64,000 nucleotides of DNA from Parascedosporium putredinis (Eukaryota; Ascomycota; Sordariomycetes; Microascales; Microascaceae): the NCBI GenBank assembly GCA_949357655.1, contig CASHTG010000015.1:434001-498000 (forward strand). The letters are read 5' to 3'. The notes below the pieces were generated by a model. The model was not told the DNA's origin, ran no database searches, and was given only the letters and a program-made list of their open reading frames with translations. Both the position numbers and the translations under genes were made by a program. Below are positions 1 to 12,933 of the stretch, one piece after another. The first letter of the stretch is position 1, and each line of letters opens with the position of its first letter.

Positions 1-1160
1 ATTAAATGCTTGAAAGCCGGCCGTCCCACCTATGATAGGTTGGTGAGGGCAAGCTTGAACATTGGGGATTTGGATTGGCAGCACTTTGGGAGAGCGTGTC
101 AGCGCCAAGAAAGGGGCTTTAGGCTTTAGCTTCAGACAAGCAAGCCACCGAATAAAGGGGAAGAGGGGAGGAGGAACGCCAGGCGGTCACACCAGGCTGA
201 CGCCTCAACGGTTTTGACGCCACAGCCAGCATCTTGGCCCCTCCTCCACGCCGTGTTGGGTCGGGCTTGCTTCCATTGACGCCAGGGAGGGGGCCCCAGA
301 AGCAGCTCGCCTTCGCCCTACTTCTTGCGGAAGCATACCGTATCCTACCTCGGTATACATGGAGCAGATGGAAGCCCATGGAATCTATCTAGCTGCAGCG
401 CAGCCATTGAGTGACGATGAATGGATCTGAGTAGAGGGTATGACAGTCGAGGCTCGGCTTCAGTGGCATCCATCTCGGGTTTGACTGGTTATGTGAGCGG
501 TGAAAATGCGTGTAAAGATATCGAGCTTATCTAGCCGCGCGTATCATGAAGAAAAGCCTCTTCTGGAGCGACTTATCTCGTCACATCAGCCAACAACGCA
601 ACAAAACGTCACCAAAACATTGCCCATCTGGGTCTTTACAAGTCCGGTGATGGATGGGCTGGGGCCCGCTCGCAAATGACACGGTATCCCTAGGCAATGC
701 TCGATTCAAGACCGAGATGGGAAGAAGTTCTTTTGATTTGGCTGGCCCAATTTGGGCGATTTTACGGTTCACGTAGCATCTCATTTATCCGCGATGGTGA
801 GTTGTGCAAGCCGCCCCAATCGCAGTTGGACTACCCCACAAACAGCGTGCCTATTTCGGCACGGCATGGCATCGCCGAACGAAGAAGGACTTTGATTCTG
901 GTTCCGTGAGGAGAAGCCTGTTAATTGATATTATCTGGAGCGCGAGGAGAGGAAAAATCACCAATCCCCTATATTAGATTGTTGCTATCCTGCCGGTTGA
1001 GAATGTGTTGCGGCTTTTTGCCGCGCGATTGCTTCCTCTCTCCAACCAAGAGCAAAAGGGGAAAAAATAAGAAGAAAAGAAAGGCACAAACTCGCTGCGA
1101 TTTGTCCTTTGTTGCACCTCCAATCCCTAATAGCACTGTATTGGTTGGAGAATCCGCGCC
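1..1160. other. Left-edge intergenic sequence, promoter side of the BNR-repeat gene
   Basis: I see no coding region here. Open frames on both strands stay under 100 codons, have no recognisable protein features and lack splice continuity. The last 300 bases are the presumed promoter and 5' leader of the BNR-repeat gene. They include an A/G-rich run at about 1057-1085. I could not identify a convincing TATA element. Confidence 0.5.
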
Positions 1161-2753
1161 ATGTTGGGACATCGATTGCTGCAGGGCATCGTGGCCCTCG
1201 CGGCTTCGGGTCTGATGTCAGTCGTCAACTGCGAGGTCAAGGTGTCCGCGCTGAAGACGACTACTTTGGGGACGGATCCTGAGGGCAGCGCGAGGTTGAA
1301 CGGCATGAGCTTCCAGCAGGATGCATTGACAACCTTTAACGGATGGTAAGCAGGACACCCTCCAACATTCCCCATCCTCCCCTCATGCCTCTCTAGCCGA
1401 AGCCTCTTTCTTCAACATCGTCAAGTGTTTTTGTTTTTTAACGTCCCCCTCCTTGCATAGGCAATATGTGGCCTACTACGAATCGACCGGAACGTATAAC
1501 AAGCAAAATGTGGCCCTTGGTCGCCGAAATCTCAACGGCGGCGCGAGCCCTTCCGACTGGGAAGTGATTCGATTTACAGACTATAGCCAGCAGACGCAGG
1601 ACTCGCACAACACCATCTCGATGGGCATCTCGAACGACGGCAAGATCCACCTGAGCTACGATCACCACGACGTCCCCCTCAACTATCGCGTCAGCAACGA
1701 GGGCGTCGCGACTGACCCTCGGCCCATGCGTGGAACGCGAATCTCTTTGGAGCTACGAGGCATGACTTGCCCGGCGGCGGATCGGGGCCTTGGAGGCCGG
1801 TCACGTATCCACGATTTGAGAGGGCCAACGGTGATCTCTTGTTTGAGATGAGAATTGGACAGTGAGTAGGACCTTTGCTAGACCCCCAAACAACCTGAGA
1901 AAGAAAAAAGAAAAGAAAAAAAAAAAAAAAAAAGAAAAGAAAGCGGACTGCTGACAAGAAGGGCGTGCGCACCCTACCCCTTGTCGTAGATCCGGATCGG
2001 GAGATAGTTACTTGTACAAGTACTCTGGGGGTTCTTGGACCCCCATAGGCAAGTACATCCAGGGCAACAACAACAACGCGTACATCAACGGGCTCGACTT
2101 CGCAAACGACACCCTCACCATCACCTGGACGTGGCGCGAGACCCCCGACGTGGTGACGAACCACGACCTCGGCTACGCCTACAGCACCGACCTCGGGCGC
2201 ACCTGGAACAACAACGCCGGGGTCTCCATTGGCCCGACAGTCTCCCCGCCAGCCAGGGCATCCACGTCCTGACCATCCCCCAGAACAGCGGCATCCTCAA
2301 CCAGGAGGGCCAGACGGTCGACGCCGCCGGGCGCGTCCACGTCATCAACCGAGAAACGGTAGGCGGAACCCTCACCTGGCTTCATTACTGGCGCGGCGAC
2401 GACGGCCGCTGGACCCGGAATCCAATCTCGCACTCCCTAGGGCCCCTCACGCAGACGGGTCGACGTGGCAAGCTCGCCGCCCACCCCACTACGGGCGACC
2501 TCTTTGCCATACTCGCCGCCAACCAGGCGAGCAACGACGTGGCCGTGTACGTGGCTACTCGTGCGAGCGGATACACTGACTGGAAGGAAGCCTGGCGCGC
2601 GGGCAGCTTTGACGTGGAGCCCCTGTTCGATAGAGCGCTGTGGAGGGGTCAGGGTGGGGTGGAGGCGGGAAAGATTCTCAGCCTCTTCCTCAATACGCAG
2701 GAGGATACCCGGACAGGAAGGTGGCGGTGGTTGATCTCGAGGTGCAGGTCTAG
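1161..2753 (+). CDS. Secreted BNR-repeat (BNR_4 type) protein
   Basis: Three exons: 1161-1345, 1461-1861 and 1990-2753. Both introns have standard sites (GTAAGC..TAG and GTGAGT..TAG); the second contains a long poly-A tract. The product is about 450 aa. The N-terminus (MLGHRLLQGIVALAASG) is a signal peptide, so the protein is probably secreted. The mature part matches the fungal BNR_4 beta-propeller family: motifs such as TQDSHNTISMGIS and LSYDHHDVPLNYRVS are characteristic, and Asp-box-like turns (STDLGRTWNN) recur. Proteins of this fold include sialidase-like hydrolases and polysaccharide lyases, and I cannot assign a substrate. The frame breaks three times, each by one missing base: near 1715 (CCC run), near 2245 (CCCC run) and near 2706. 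Restoring them gives one continuous frame to the TAG at 2751. The start was chosen because it opens the signal peptide and has no in-frame ATG just upstream. Confidence 0.82.
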
Positions 2754-3085
2754 AGTGTACATGGTGGCTTGGGGGACAGGTTTCCGAGTGGACGGACTTT
2801 TGCCGGAGGGAACGGAACGATATAAAGATTGTTGTTATTTGAATATATTTCTAAGAATTTATCATAAAATCATGGTATCTCGCTATCTGTGTGGGTACAT
2901 CTTTGGCTCCATATTGTTACATGGCGAATGTAGGAAGGAAAAAAAAAGAACAAAAAGGAGAAAGACGGGAAAGAGAGAAAAGAGTACAAGTGACACTTCG
3001 CCGTCTCTTGCACTGATGAATTAGTTCCAATCTCGCCTACCGCATCTGCGGCGGCGTCTCGAGATCGCGCAAAGGGTTTGGAATT
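2754..3085. other. Spacer between convergent 3' ends
   Basis: About 330 bp separate the stop codons of the BNR-repeat gene and the cysteine-rich membrane protein gene, which face each other. The spacer holds AT-rich sequence at 2818-2880 and a purine-rich run at 2935-2990, compatible with 3' UTR and polyadenylation signals of the plus-strand gene. No gene is seen. Confidence 0.5.
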
Positions 3086-4190
3086 TTAACCCGGTAGCTC
3101 CGCAACAGGCGACGGCCTATTGCCATCATGGGTAATAAACGGTGGCTTAGGGACTTCGAGCATGTCCGCATTATCGCCGTGCCTCAGCTGAGACTTCCTC
3201 TTGAGAGCAGCGGCGGTGCCGGGGCTCGAAGAGGCCGTAGCGTCGAGTTCGGAGCGCACAGACCAGGGGCGGGCGGCCCTGGAGTCGAGTTCCGACGGCG
3301 CCGACGCGGATCCGGGAGTGCCCGGCGCCAGGGATACGGCGCCAAAGGCATCGGGGCTTCCGTCGAGCTCGGCCTTGGGGATGTCGTCGTCGGACGCGCG
3401 CCTCCGCCTCTTGAGGAAGAGCAGGGCGAGAGCGGCCAGGATGAGGAGGGCGCCGACGCTGACGCCGACACCGATGCCGGCCTTGGCGCCGGTGCTGAGG
3501 CCACCGCTGCCCACGTCTGGGTCGTTTCCGGGATCGGTGGGGTCAGGGGTGGGCGGGGCCGTGCCGGTGTCGCCGGGGCCGGTGGTGGTCTCCTGGCCGT
3601 CGCCTGAGGTGGGGGACGGGACGTAGCCGGGCTGCCAGATGACGCTGCCGCCGGAGGAGGTGGGGAGCTGGACGACGTTGTCGAGGATGGAGCCGTCGGT
3701 GAAGGCGACGGTGCGGGAGGTGGAGGGGCAGAAGCACGAGTCTGCGTCGGTGAGGGTCTCGGCGTTGCCGGATTGCTCGCAGGCGATCCATTGGTTGGAG
3801 GTGCCGTTGCAGTAGACGAGGCCGGCCCATGCTTGGTCTAATACCGAGGATGAGGAGCGTTAGCGCTGCGGACCTTTCGAGGTGCTAATATTGGCGGCTC
3901 GAAACCGCCTCCATCGCACACAAGAAAGAAAGGGGGAGGAACGTACCGTCAAAGGCCCCTTTATCAGGGCAACTCCCGTCCTCGTAGTCGGGATCGCTAC
4001 AGCCGGCGAGATAGGTGACGCCGAACTTGCCATTGAAGCAGGCGTGGCTCGAGAGACACATGTCACCGGCCTGGCAGCACGTTTTATGGCCGAGCCCAGC
4101 GTTGCCGCAAGGGAGCATCAGGTCGTCGGCGGAGTCGCCGCGGCCTTTGTAGCAGGTGCCATTGGATACGAAGGCGTTGAGGCCAGACAT
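3086..4190 (-). CDS. Cysteine-rich single-pass membrane protein of unknown function
   Basis: Two exons on the minus strand: 4190-3947 and 3837-3086. The intron is 3946-3838 (GTACGT..TAG). The product is 331 aa, and this gene needs no frame correction. Residues 1 to about 150 form an extracellular-type Cys-rich region (motifs CYKGRG, CCQAGDMCLSSHAC, YLAGCSDPDYEDGSC, LVYCNGTSNQWIACEQ, DSCFCPST). A Pro/Thr/Gly-rich linker follows, then one membrane segment (GVGVSVGALLILAALALLF) with a KRRRR stop-transfer, and a 110-residue Ser/Pro-rich cytoplasmic tail. This architecture (ectodomain, one TM, basic anchor, disordered tail) recurs in many ascomycete proteins starting MSGLNAF, none of which I can tie to a function; a surface sensor or wall-associated protein is an inference. 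No signal peptide is visible after the chosen ATG. An upstream coding exon joined through the CTTCCAG at about 4202-4208 is possible. Confidence 0.8.
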
Positions 4191-6389
4191 TGCGAGTTTG
4201 ACCAGGCTGGAAGAGGGGAGTGGGCGAGTGAGTTTGGCTATCGGTCGGTTGCGGCGCCGATTTGAGCGGCCATGGAGGGTTTGTTTACCGACGCCGCTCG
4301 AGTTTTTCTCGTTGCGGTCGCGGGGGCGGGTGGCCTCAAAAGAGCAAACGGGACGAAGAGAGACACAGCGCGAAGAGAGCTATACGAAGAGGGATTGGCG
4401 AATCTTCCTGCACTTTGAGGTTTGTATAATTCGTGAGATTTGATGTGGATTTCGCGTGGAAACAAGCACGGAAAGGCACAAGAGAAGCAGCAATGGTGGG
4501 GAGAGGAGAAGTGTGGCAGGTTGAAGCTGGCGATGTGTGAGACGTGGTGATTGAGGGATCGTCATAGCCTTTGCGTTCCATTCCAATGAGGAGTCTGGAA
4601 CGGGCGAGCCAGGGAGGGATCCGATCCGTCGAAAAAGAATCAATACGGGTCTTCGCCTCCCCCTTCGTATCCCATCAAACGGGGGAGCGGGATCGTGCCT
4701 CAAGCCAAGACCCAATCAGTACATTCTCCTCACCCCTAATTCATTCCCCATGCCGCGGGCCGATTTCCTTTTGCAAAGGTCAATGACAAGAGCGATCGGT
4801 ACCGTGAGACCTTTTCCCCAATGTGTGAGCCTTCTCTCTCCCCATGTTTCTTTCTTCCCCTCTCTACGTCAGTGGATGGTGATGCTGGGGAAATGTCTGA
4901 GTCCCCGACACTCGCCGCAAGGGGGTCCTTTTCCGCTACAGTCTCAAGCCAGCAAGGAGCACATTTTTCTCATTTTCCTCAAGGGAGGGATTGCCAACGA
5001 CACTCTGCTCGCATGTATCCTTCTACTATCCCGCCGCTCTGTGGCGCGGAGTGGGAAAAGCTGTCGGGTAATACGGGAGATTGGTGGGCGGGTCTATTCT
5101 GGGACGGGGGCGCCGACGTCGTCATAGGCCCGGACCCGAGTCTGGGGGCAAGGCCAAGGCATGCTTATTTAGGCAATAGATCAACCAGCAGCACTCGCTT
5201 CCTTGGTTTGACCCCCTTGATAGGCGACCAGGAGGGAGACTAACCAGGAAAATATGGGCCACGGGGGCCATTTCTCAGCCCAAGACCCCGAATTGGCCAT
5301 CGAGGCTAACTCCACTGCTTTCAACGCTTGCGATGCGACGAGCCAATCTCGTGTCTAGTTTTTTTCTCTTTCTTAATAATACCTGTGAATGTGCGTCCGA
5401 TCTTTTTATTTCCCATGGCCGATTGTACTTTGTTGACGAGAGACCGAGGCCAAAAAGGCAGACAACGAGGAAAGAGTGGAACGGGAGAGAACCGCCTTCC
5501 CACGGGAAGACGGCGCGGTTACAGTGTGAGACAAAAAGCAACATGCAAAACGCAGGAACAATCGTCCCCTTTCGATCTCGAAAAGCCTGGTGCGATTATA
5601 CGCTGCTAAATTCAGGCTGTTTTTCTCGGGGGGGCAAGGGGGTTGATTAATTGCTTTAATATTATTTCTTTTCCCGCCGAGGTCTAATAATGACAGCAAA
5701 GGTAAGGCGAGGTTTTATGCGGAGATTTTGCTCGGAAGTATAAATCAACACGACACGCGCACATCCACGGGCTCACAGTCCATGATCTCGAACCGACTGC
5801 GTGCCAAGTTCTCGATGGACCTTGATTGAGGCTTGTCGCAACCGCTTAAGCGACCCAGCCTGCTGGGTTCGAGTGCTTCTTCGAGTGGTCTTCGAACATG
5901 GCGGAACAAGCACCGCATCGTTTGGTTGGGATCCCTTTAAGGACAGGGCCATATTCCTAAAAAGACTTTGAGACGGGATCCTTTTCGTAATACTTCCAGC
6001 GCAGTGATGGATTCGCAGTAATTTTAGATCTTTGCGAGGCATCTCATTCGCGGAAGTCAAATTGACAGGAATGTGGGACACGGCTGACATGGGACAGGTT
6101 TCCTCTCGATTCACGTTTTCAGCAGTAGGACTTGCAAGGGGAATCATTGGTATTTTCATTCTTCTTCCTCTCCTCTCTCCAATGTGAGCATCTACCAGGC
6201 ACTCGCTGCAAGCCACCAGAGGTGAGGTTTCGTGGCCCATCTACCACAAAACTTTCCACAACTTTCCACCCTTCCTGTAGACACGAATCTTCCTATCCCA
6301 CGCCCCCCTCTTCCCAACGTTGATCACTCGCTCAGAAAGACTGGGATAACAAACGGCGAGTTCCGCATCAGACGTGCGTTTTGAGTCCC
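4191..6389. other. Gene-free stretch upstream of the membrane-protein gene
   Basis: About 2.2 kb with no supported gene. The first few hundred bases are the promoter of the minus-strand Cys-rich gene, with scattered pyrimidine/purine runs. The part nearest 6390 is the 3' flank of the MFS gene. A 155-codon frame at 5773-6240 (minus) has no recognisable domain and is not annotated. Confidence 0.45.
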
Positions 6390-8760
6390 TTAGTGAGCAA
6401 ACCTAAAATCCAACCTCTTCATACCCTCATCGGTCGTATTGAGAACATAGTCCTCTTGCTGTTCCTTCGTAAGGGCATTCCACTTGCTATCACGGACCTT
6501 GTTTCGCCAGATATAGAACCCCTTGACAAAGTAGAAGAGGAAGATGTTGAACACGGTGATGCCGAGCAGAACCTTGTTGCCGCGGCGGTACAGAGGCTTG
6601 TCGTCCTCGCGGTAGATGTTGGACGCCACAATGTTGCCCGACTGCACGAAAATGTTGTACATGGCGGCGCTGACCGCGCGAGTGCGCACGGCGTTGCTGT
6701 TCTTGGCGTTCCACCCCACGAGCACGGCGTGGCAGTACGGGTAGCTGAGCAGACCCGTGAGCAAGGCGTAGCGCACCCAGGGGTTCGCGTCGGCGGGGAG
6801 CAGCACGAGCGCGAGTAGCCACGGGAAAATCCAAATGTTGGACGACGACGAGACGATGGCGCGCTCCTTGAACTTTTCCGAAATCCACGTGATGATGAGC
6901 AGGTTCACGGCGAAGAGGAACTGGGAGGGGATCGCGAGCAGGTTGGCGTGGAAGACGTTGAAGCCGAGCTGGCGCAGGATGTAGGAGAGGTAGGTGTTGG
7001 GAGGCGAGGGAGGGATGTACGCGGTAAGACCGATGAGGTACAGCGGCCACTGCTCCCAGTCCTTGATCGTCTTCCAGAGAAGCTTGTGGTTGACGGCCTG
7101 GCGGTTGTTCATGTCACCCTTGGAAGGGTCGTCGCGCAGCAGACGGTTGACAATGATGCGCTCTTCGTGGTCGGTGAACCAGCCGTTCTTGCCTCGGAAC
7201 CAATGCTTCGTCTGCGTAGGGCCAGGAGGCATGAGTCCATAGGAGAAGATGCCGATAATGATGGTAGGGATGGCCTCGAGGAGGAAGCTGTGCAAAATGC
7301 GTTAGCACATTCTTTGGTCATGTCTCTTTTTCCTCCTCCCATGCACTTCGATTGATGTGCAACTAATCAAGTGGAGCAAAGAGCGCTCCAAGAGAAAGTT
7401 CAGAGATGGGAATGCCAGTTTCACTTACAGCCAGCGCCAACCACCCCAGCCGTTGATGCCTCGCATCTTGAGCACTCCGGCAGCGATGAGAGATCCCACA
7501 ATATTACAGGTACTACGGGAGGATATGTGTTAGTCTGAGTCTACTTTCGGGGGCTATGGTGTCGGTGGGTGTCGGAGCCGCACCAGGAAGAGGGGGCAGA
7601 ACAACGAGATAGGGAAGAGAGCACATACCTTAGGGCGGTCCAGAACCAAGCCAACCTAACGGGGAGTTCGTTCGACTTGTAAAAGTAGGTGAGCCAGAGC
7701 ACGATATCACTGCGCGGGGTTATTAGCAATCCAAGTCGTGAAAAATAGAGATTCGAATACAGAATTCAAAGCAAGGTGCGAGCGCATCTTCAGGGGAGAG
7801 GGTCGATGACATACGGGATGAATCCACCCATGAGAACTCCGAGAAGGGCCTTGATGGCATAGAAGCTGGCACGGGAGTGGATGAACGCCTGGGCGCCAGC
7901 AACGATCGACCAGCCGATGATGATGGTAGGAATCCAGCTATTCAAACACAAAAGGGTCAGCAGAGGCACTCGTATCAACTTATAGACCGACTCTTATCGA
8001 GGTCGACGCCTTGGGCCACGTACCGATCAGCACCGAGTTTCTTGCTAACCAAACCGCTAGGAAGCTCCGCGGCGAGGAAGGAAACGAGGAAGATCTATTG
8101 ATCAAAAGTTAGCCACACGTCTCATGACACTCGGGACACATGCCCGCAATGAATCGTTGAGAAAAAGAAAAAATGTTAAGTGGTTGTTACTTACCGTTTG
8201 GCCATAGTTGAAGTCGTTGGTGTCCATGCCGAGCTCCGGAAGCTGTTAAGGTATCCAAAGTTAGCCCCGACGAATGCGCCTACAGGGGAGAGGACGGATG
8301 AAGAGGTTCACTTCCTCTCCGCCATCTGCTCGCTAAGACTCACCATGTTGTCCGAAATAGCACGGTTAATGTTTTTCGGTGAATGTCAAGGGCGCAGAAC
8401 ATGATCCAAGCCCAGAAGATGATTTTCTTGTCAATCTATTCGGTGCGGGCCGCACGAGCAGTTAGAAACAACGAACAATCCCATCAACAGTGCGGAACAC
8501 CGGTCGAGGTTCATCGGGATGATCCTACCTTGCGCACCAGAGCCTTCTCCTCCTCGGCAGTCCACTTAAACTCGGGGTCATAGCGGTGGCGGTTCTCGTA
8601 CTCGGCTTTTTCGTACCTCTTGCGCCAGAAATCGGCGACCGCCGGGTCGGAGAAGACATGTTCGTCAGACGAGCCATAGCCGGTAGTGCCGTTGCGGATG
8701 GATACGGCGCTATCGGAGGCTGGTGGTGTGTCCTCCACCTCAATCTTGGGGGCGACCCAT
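6390..8760 (-). CDS. MFS permease, anion:cation symporter family (allantoate/nicotinate-permease type)
   Basis: Eight exons on the minus strand: 8760-8529, 8435-8344, 8242-8195, 8094-8024, 7937-7815, 7709-7629, 7512-7429 and 7287-6390. All junctions have GT..AG ends. The product is 542 aa. A hydrophilic N-terminus with an FWRKRYEKAEYE-like charged stretch leads into about 12 membrane segments. The family signature is clear: IDKKIIFWAWIMFCALDIHR in the first TM region, ELPSGLVSKKLGADRWIPT after TM2/3, and GGFIPDIVLWLTYFYK at mid N-domain. This matches Dal5/Tna1/Fen2-like importers of small carboxylates, vitamins or ureides in the plasma membrane; the substrate cannot be fixed. Two one-base corrections are needed: a missing A at about 8372-8376 (restoring DIHRKNINRAISDNM), and one surplus C at 8748-8752, just after the chosen ATG (8760). 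No other ATG leads into the frame without crossing a stop. Confidence 0.88.
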
Positions 8761-11700
8761 CTCGACTATGGGCTCTACAAGGCAGAGTGGAAGAGAGAGA
8801 GAGTGCGATTGAGTAGACGTTGAAAGGGATCTCTCAATGAAACAGAGAGTTACCACGAGCCGCAAGAGAGTAATTAAGCACCTCGCTGTCTCGGCAGGAG
8901 AGAAGAAGAGGTAGGAGCTTATCGAAGCAGGCCTCGTGAGATGAGCTGGCGACTCCTTTTCTCAGACATGCGGATAAGACAGGAGGAGGCCGGGTCAACT
9001 TTATATCTGACATGACTTCGTCATCCCACTCCGATCGACGGACCCCTTTCCCAATACCCTGGTTCTTGACCAAGGGCAGGTGTCGAAGCTCTGCATCAAA
9101 CAAGCGACTCCACGACAGCGAGAATGACACCGGTCAACCCACCCGGCTGGTACGATTATCAATAGCTATCTCCGCTAGTTTTCCCAAAGGGGAAGATGTT
9201 CGATGGTAACATCTCTCCCATGATTACACCATGCGTTACTTTTCCGCAAGTGATATCAAAGTCAAGAAGAGAAACAGAGGTGCCAAGTCAACGGGATGAA
9301 CAAAGAGCGCCAGGCGACGCAACGTGAAGGGCAGGGAGAGATGGATGGCTTGACAGGGGAATTGCACAAGTACACCCTCGCTACCGCTGTCCTGGGTGCA
9401 TTTGATACTTCGCTTTTGACCTTCTTGCTTTCCCTTACCCACCCACTTTTAGAATTATCGGTCTGGTTCCCTTTTGTGATCGATCCTGCAAAGACATGGT
9501 TGTGGCAGTCGGCTAGGTTGGGTCAACATGTACGTCCAGAGTGGGGATCCTGCTTCTTGGTTGGGAGGCGATAGGGCGGATAGTTGGCGAGGCCTCTGCC
9601 CGAGTCGATGGTGCAATGATATACCCGAATTGCGATGAATGAAGAGGACCGGGTGATTTATATGTTCCTCAGAGCAAAATGGATGGGCCTTGGGTCTCGT
9701 TTTTCCCTTCTTCTCCACTTACGGGGAGGGACGCGGAGGACAAGGTGGGACAACAGTGGCAGGGGCGAAAGGTCTAATCTAGGGACGTATGTACAGGGGG
9801 TGAAGAGGAGAAGGAATTGTGGAATAGAGTGGGAGGATCCATTGGGTGGCGGGAAAAGAGCCGAGAGACAGAATCAGAGGGAAAACTGGGGGCCCAGCAA
9901 AGAGACATGGGTCAGGGAGCACTGGCGTTGTGATGGAGCTCTGCTCACTCGCAGAGAGTGCTGCCCCAAGTGTGCATATCCCGGAATGGGAAAAGTGGCC
10001 GGCGGCATATGCCCAGAGTCCCGGGACTCCATCCGGAATGGCAAGCTGAAAAAGATGAATATGGGACTAATGGGCGGGTGGGCAGAATAATCGAGGCGCA
10101 TCGAGCGGAGTGGGCTAGAAGAGCCATACGAGCAGATGGGCTGGCGGGCGTCGAGCAAGTAGCGTAGACCAAATGGAGAGAGCGAGCACTCGACATCCAT
10201 AGATGGCGACCTGAGACGTGCGCGGGTGGAGGGTGGGGGTGGATGTGGAATTGATGGGCTTTGATACGAAGAGTCTCTCCTTCCCTTGCTCCCTTTGCAT
10301 ACTCACGCTTAATAGATCGTGGCTTCCTACCCAGGTCAGAAATTTCTCTGTCTACCCGAGTACCATCTGGGTACTTCTAAGAAGGGAAGGAAAAGGGCCA
10401 GGGAAAAACCAAGCCCCTAAAATGAACCAAGGACGCACAAGGCTCGCTCATATCGCCCGGTTTCGGGTTCGTGGGTTGGGTTCGGACATTGTTGGATGCT
10501 CCGCTGCTGCAATGCGCTAGGTCGCGGGAGTCCAACTGTAATGTAAGTCTTGCAAATGTTCCAAAAGAGCTAGTAAGGGCCGGTGAGAAGAAATATGGGG
10601 CGATGGGGCTCCAACAAAACATACAGATTCATTGTATCAGTGTGCAATTCACGAAGGATTAGATTGCTGCTTGAATGCGTGCGGTTCGGGCCCACTCCTT
10701 GTTCTTTGGACGGGATCGACACCGAGGCCGTTTGATGACTTATTATCGTGCAGGCACGGATGGCGACAACCGTTTAGCTAGTGTTCACTTATCATTCAAT
10801 GGTCCCTAAGCAATCAAAAAAACAAAGAGCCGGGCGGAGATCGGCAACAGGCACACGAGGGAGTCGGGATCCTCTTGCTACGGTGATCAAAGAACGCTTC
10901 CCGCATAGGTTCGATGTTGCGTACTTCTGCACGCGGTCTGCCGATCCCGGGGAAAGAGAAGAAAACGGCAATGAGGTTTCGAAGAACGAAGGCGTGCTCG
11001 CCTTAGGGGGCGGGGCGGGGCATGTCGGGGCATCAAAAAATGGTACGACGAGATCTATCCCTATTCCCTTCATTTTCTCTTTGCCATGGGGTTTCCTTGT
11101 CTCGCATTGAACTCGGATAGACACCGTGAAGATGACGAATGGAAAACTCGGCGCCGAGCCTCCAAGGCGCCTGAAGCGGAGCAGATGGAGAGCAGTCGAC
11201 CACGACACTATGCCCCCGTCAAGAGGAGAGGCCAAGAGATAAGGGCCTTGTCCAGGGTTCCTCCTCGTTCGCCCTTCCCACATGGTGGGACCCCATTAGA
11301 TTCTCCGAACATAGATTCTCCGATTTGCTGGAGCTTGCTTGCTTGCTTTCCTCGCCGACATCGAACCGCGTTGGTTCCCCCACGAAATGGCGCCATGTGG
11401 GCAATATATGAACCTTGCATGTTACAAGTCGTTTGTCTGTCCCTGGTTTTGATAGAGCCAAACAGCTCTCTCTCTCTTCTTTTTTTTCTTTTTTTTTTTT
11501 CGCCTTCTTCTTTTTCGGTCTCAGTTGCTTTCTTGGCCCTGCCCCTCCGCTAGTATTCAACAGTGGAAAGCAAACGCTAACTTGGACCCCGCACAAGCAC
11601 ATCACTTACACCAAGACTTGCTTCCCTAGTACGATAGGCTTGCTACTCTTTGAAAGGGGATGGAGCTAGTCAGGACGAGACTAAAATAAGATAAAATTAG

Positions 11701-12933
11701 AGATTTGCCAATGAGAAAGAGAGAGTAGAATGCAAAAGGCTGCGACAACGTTGGTGCTCAGTCCCCGAGCCCCCGCATGTAATAATGGCAATTGATAACC
11801 AGCTGCTTCACCCCGACGTACTCTGACTCTGTCATTCCATGGCCTCGGGTGCTATGCTGTGCTTTTTTCGGGCTCGGGAATATTAGTGAACCAGCAAGGA
11901 CTGGTTCACAAATCGACCTATTCTTTCCGTGGGGAGGGATCAGCGTGACATTGGAGAGGAGGACAGTCCTGTAGGATTATGCTTGTAAGCGTTCTGTAAG
12001 CAAGCACTGGTCCATCGCACAATCAGCCAGCCAGACCAGACAAGTCCATTTCATTGGTTAGATGAATAAACTGCCATCCACAAACAAAAGCACCAAGTGA
12101 TGGGACGGATTGGAGCGAGTACAACCGAGCAGCCAAGTCAATCTGCACATAATATGATTTGCGTAATCTCGCCCCCATCATCGCTTTGATATTCGCCTTC
12201 GGACTTGGATGGCCATGGAACAAGAAGAAAATGCGAACAGGTCCCTGCCGCAGCAGCAGGAAAACAAAGAATGAGCCCAGTTCCCGACAAGGCTAGCGCG
12301 CGGCAAGACCAACGAAGGGTCAGGAAGTCGAGATAATATAGCTTTGGGAATGTTCAGCGAGGGTGTAGTAATTATCGTTCGCCTAGATGAGAAGGCCAGG
12401 CCAAGCTGGGCCAAGCTGGGCCATGCCGCCTCTGGCGTAGCGCGGGTTGGTTGGGAATTCGGTGCGGCTGGCGTTGCATCTGGCACTCGATGCTCTCGTT
12501 TTGAATTGCCTCGAGGCTGATTGGATAATCCAATGCCCGAAATGGCTTGGGGGATCTTGGTAAGTGAACTTGGATCAATTTCACACGAGGGTCCCGCAGC
12601 AGCTGGCCAAGTCTCGTGTAAGTCAAAGTCGCCGTCACGAACTCGTGCTGTTCCTTAATGCCAGCCCCTAGCCCGTTGATTCTACGCCACCTTAATTGAT
12701 AGTGCAAGGCAATTTTGGAAGAATATGTAAAATCGATTTCTTTTTCTTTTTATTTTAATTCGGTTATTTCTTTTAGAAGAAGAATGCTACAGCTAAACGT
12801 CCGCTGCGGACGCGAATACTAGAATAACAGTACCCTGTTCTTTCTGCGCGCTGGCAGTAGAAATTGCATTTTCCTCCTTCGCATCGTAAATGGGGGTTTC
12901 GTCACTGGGGTCACATCTCTCAAAGAGTGATTC
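8761..12933. other. 4.2 kb gene-free region
   Basis: No frame in this stretch looks coding: the longest are about 150 codons, lack domains and overlap on opposite strands. It includes the MFS promoter (just above 8761) and the 3' flank of the TauD-like gene (below 12934). A T-rich run lies at about 11475-11520 and another AT-rich block at 12720-12800. I saw no transposon termini, tRNA or CRISPR-like repeats. Confidence 0.45.
12401..12420. repeat. Two tandem copies of a 10-bp unit
   Basis: The unit CCAAGCTGGG occurs twice head to tail, and a partial copy flanks each side. It lies in noncoding sequence downstream of the TauD-like gene. It is short and probably replication slippage; no function is suggested. 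Confidence 0.6.

Noticed and set aside
5773..6240. 155-codon minus-strand ORF and a CTCGAACC motif suggesting a tRNA B box
   Set aside because: I found no matching A box or foldable acceptor stem around the motif, and the ORF product has no recognisable domain.
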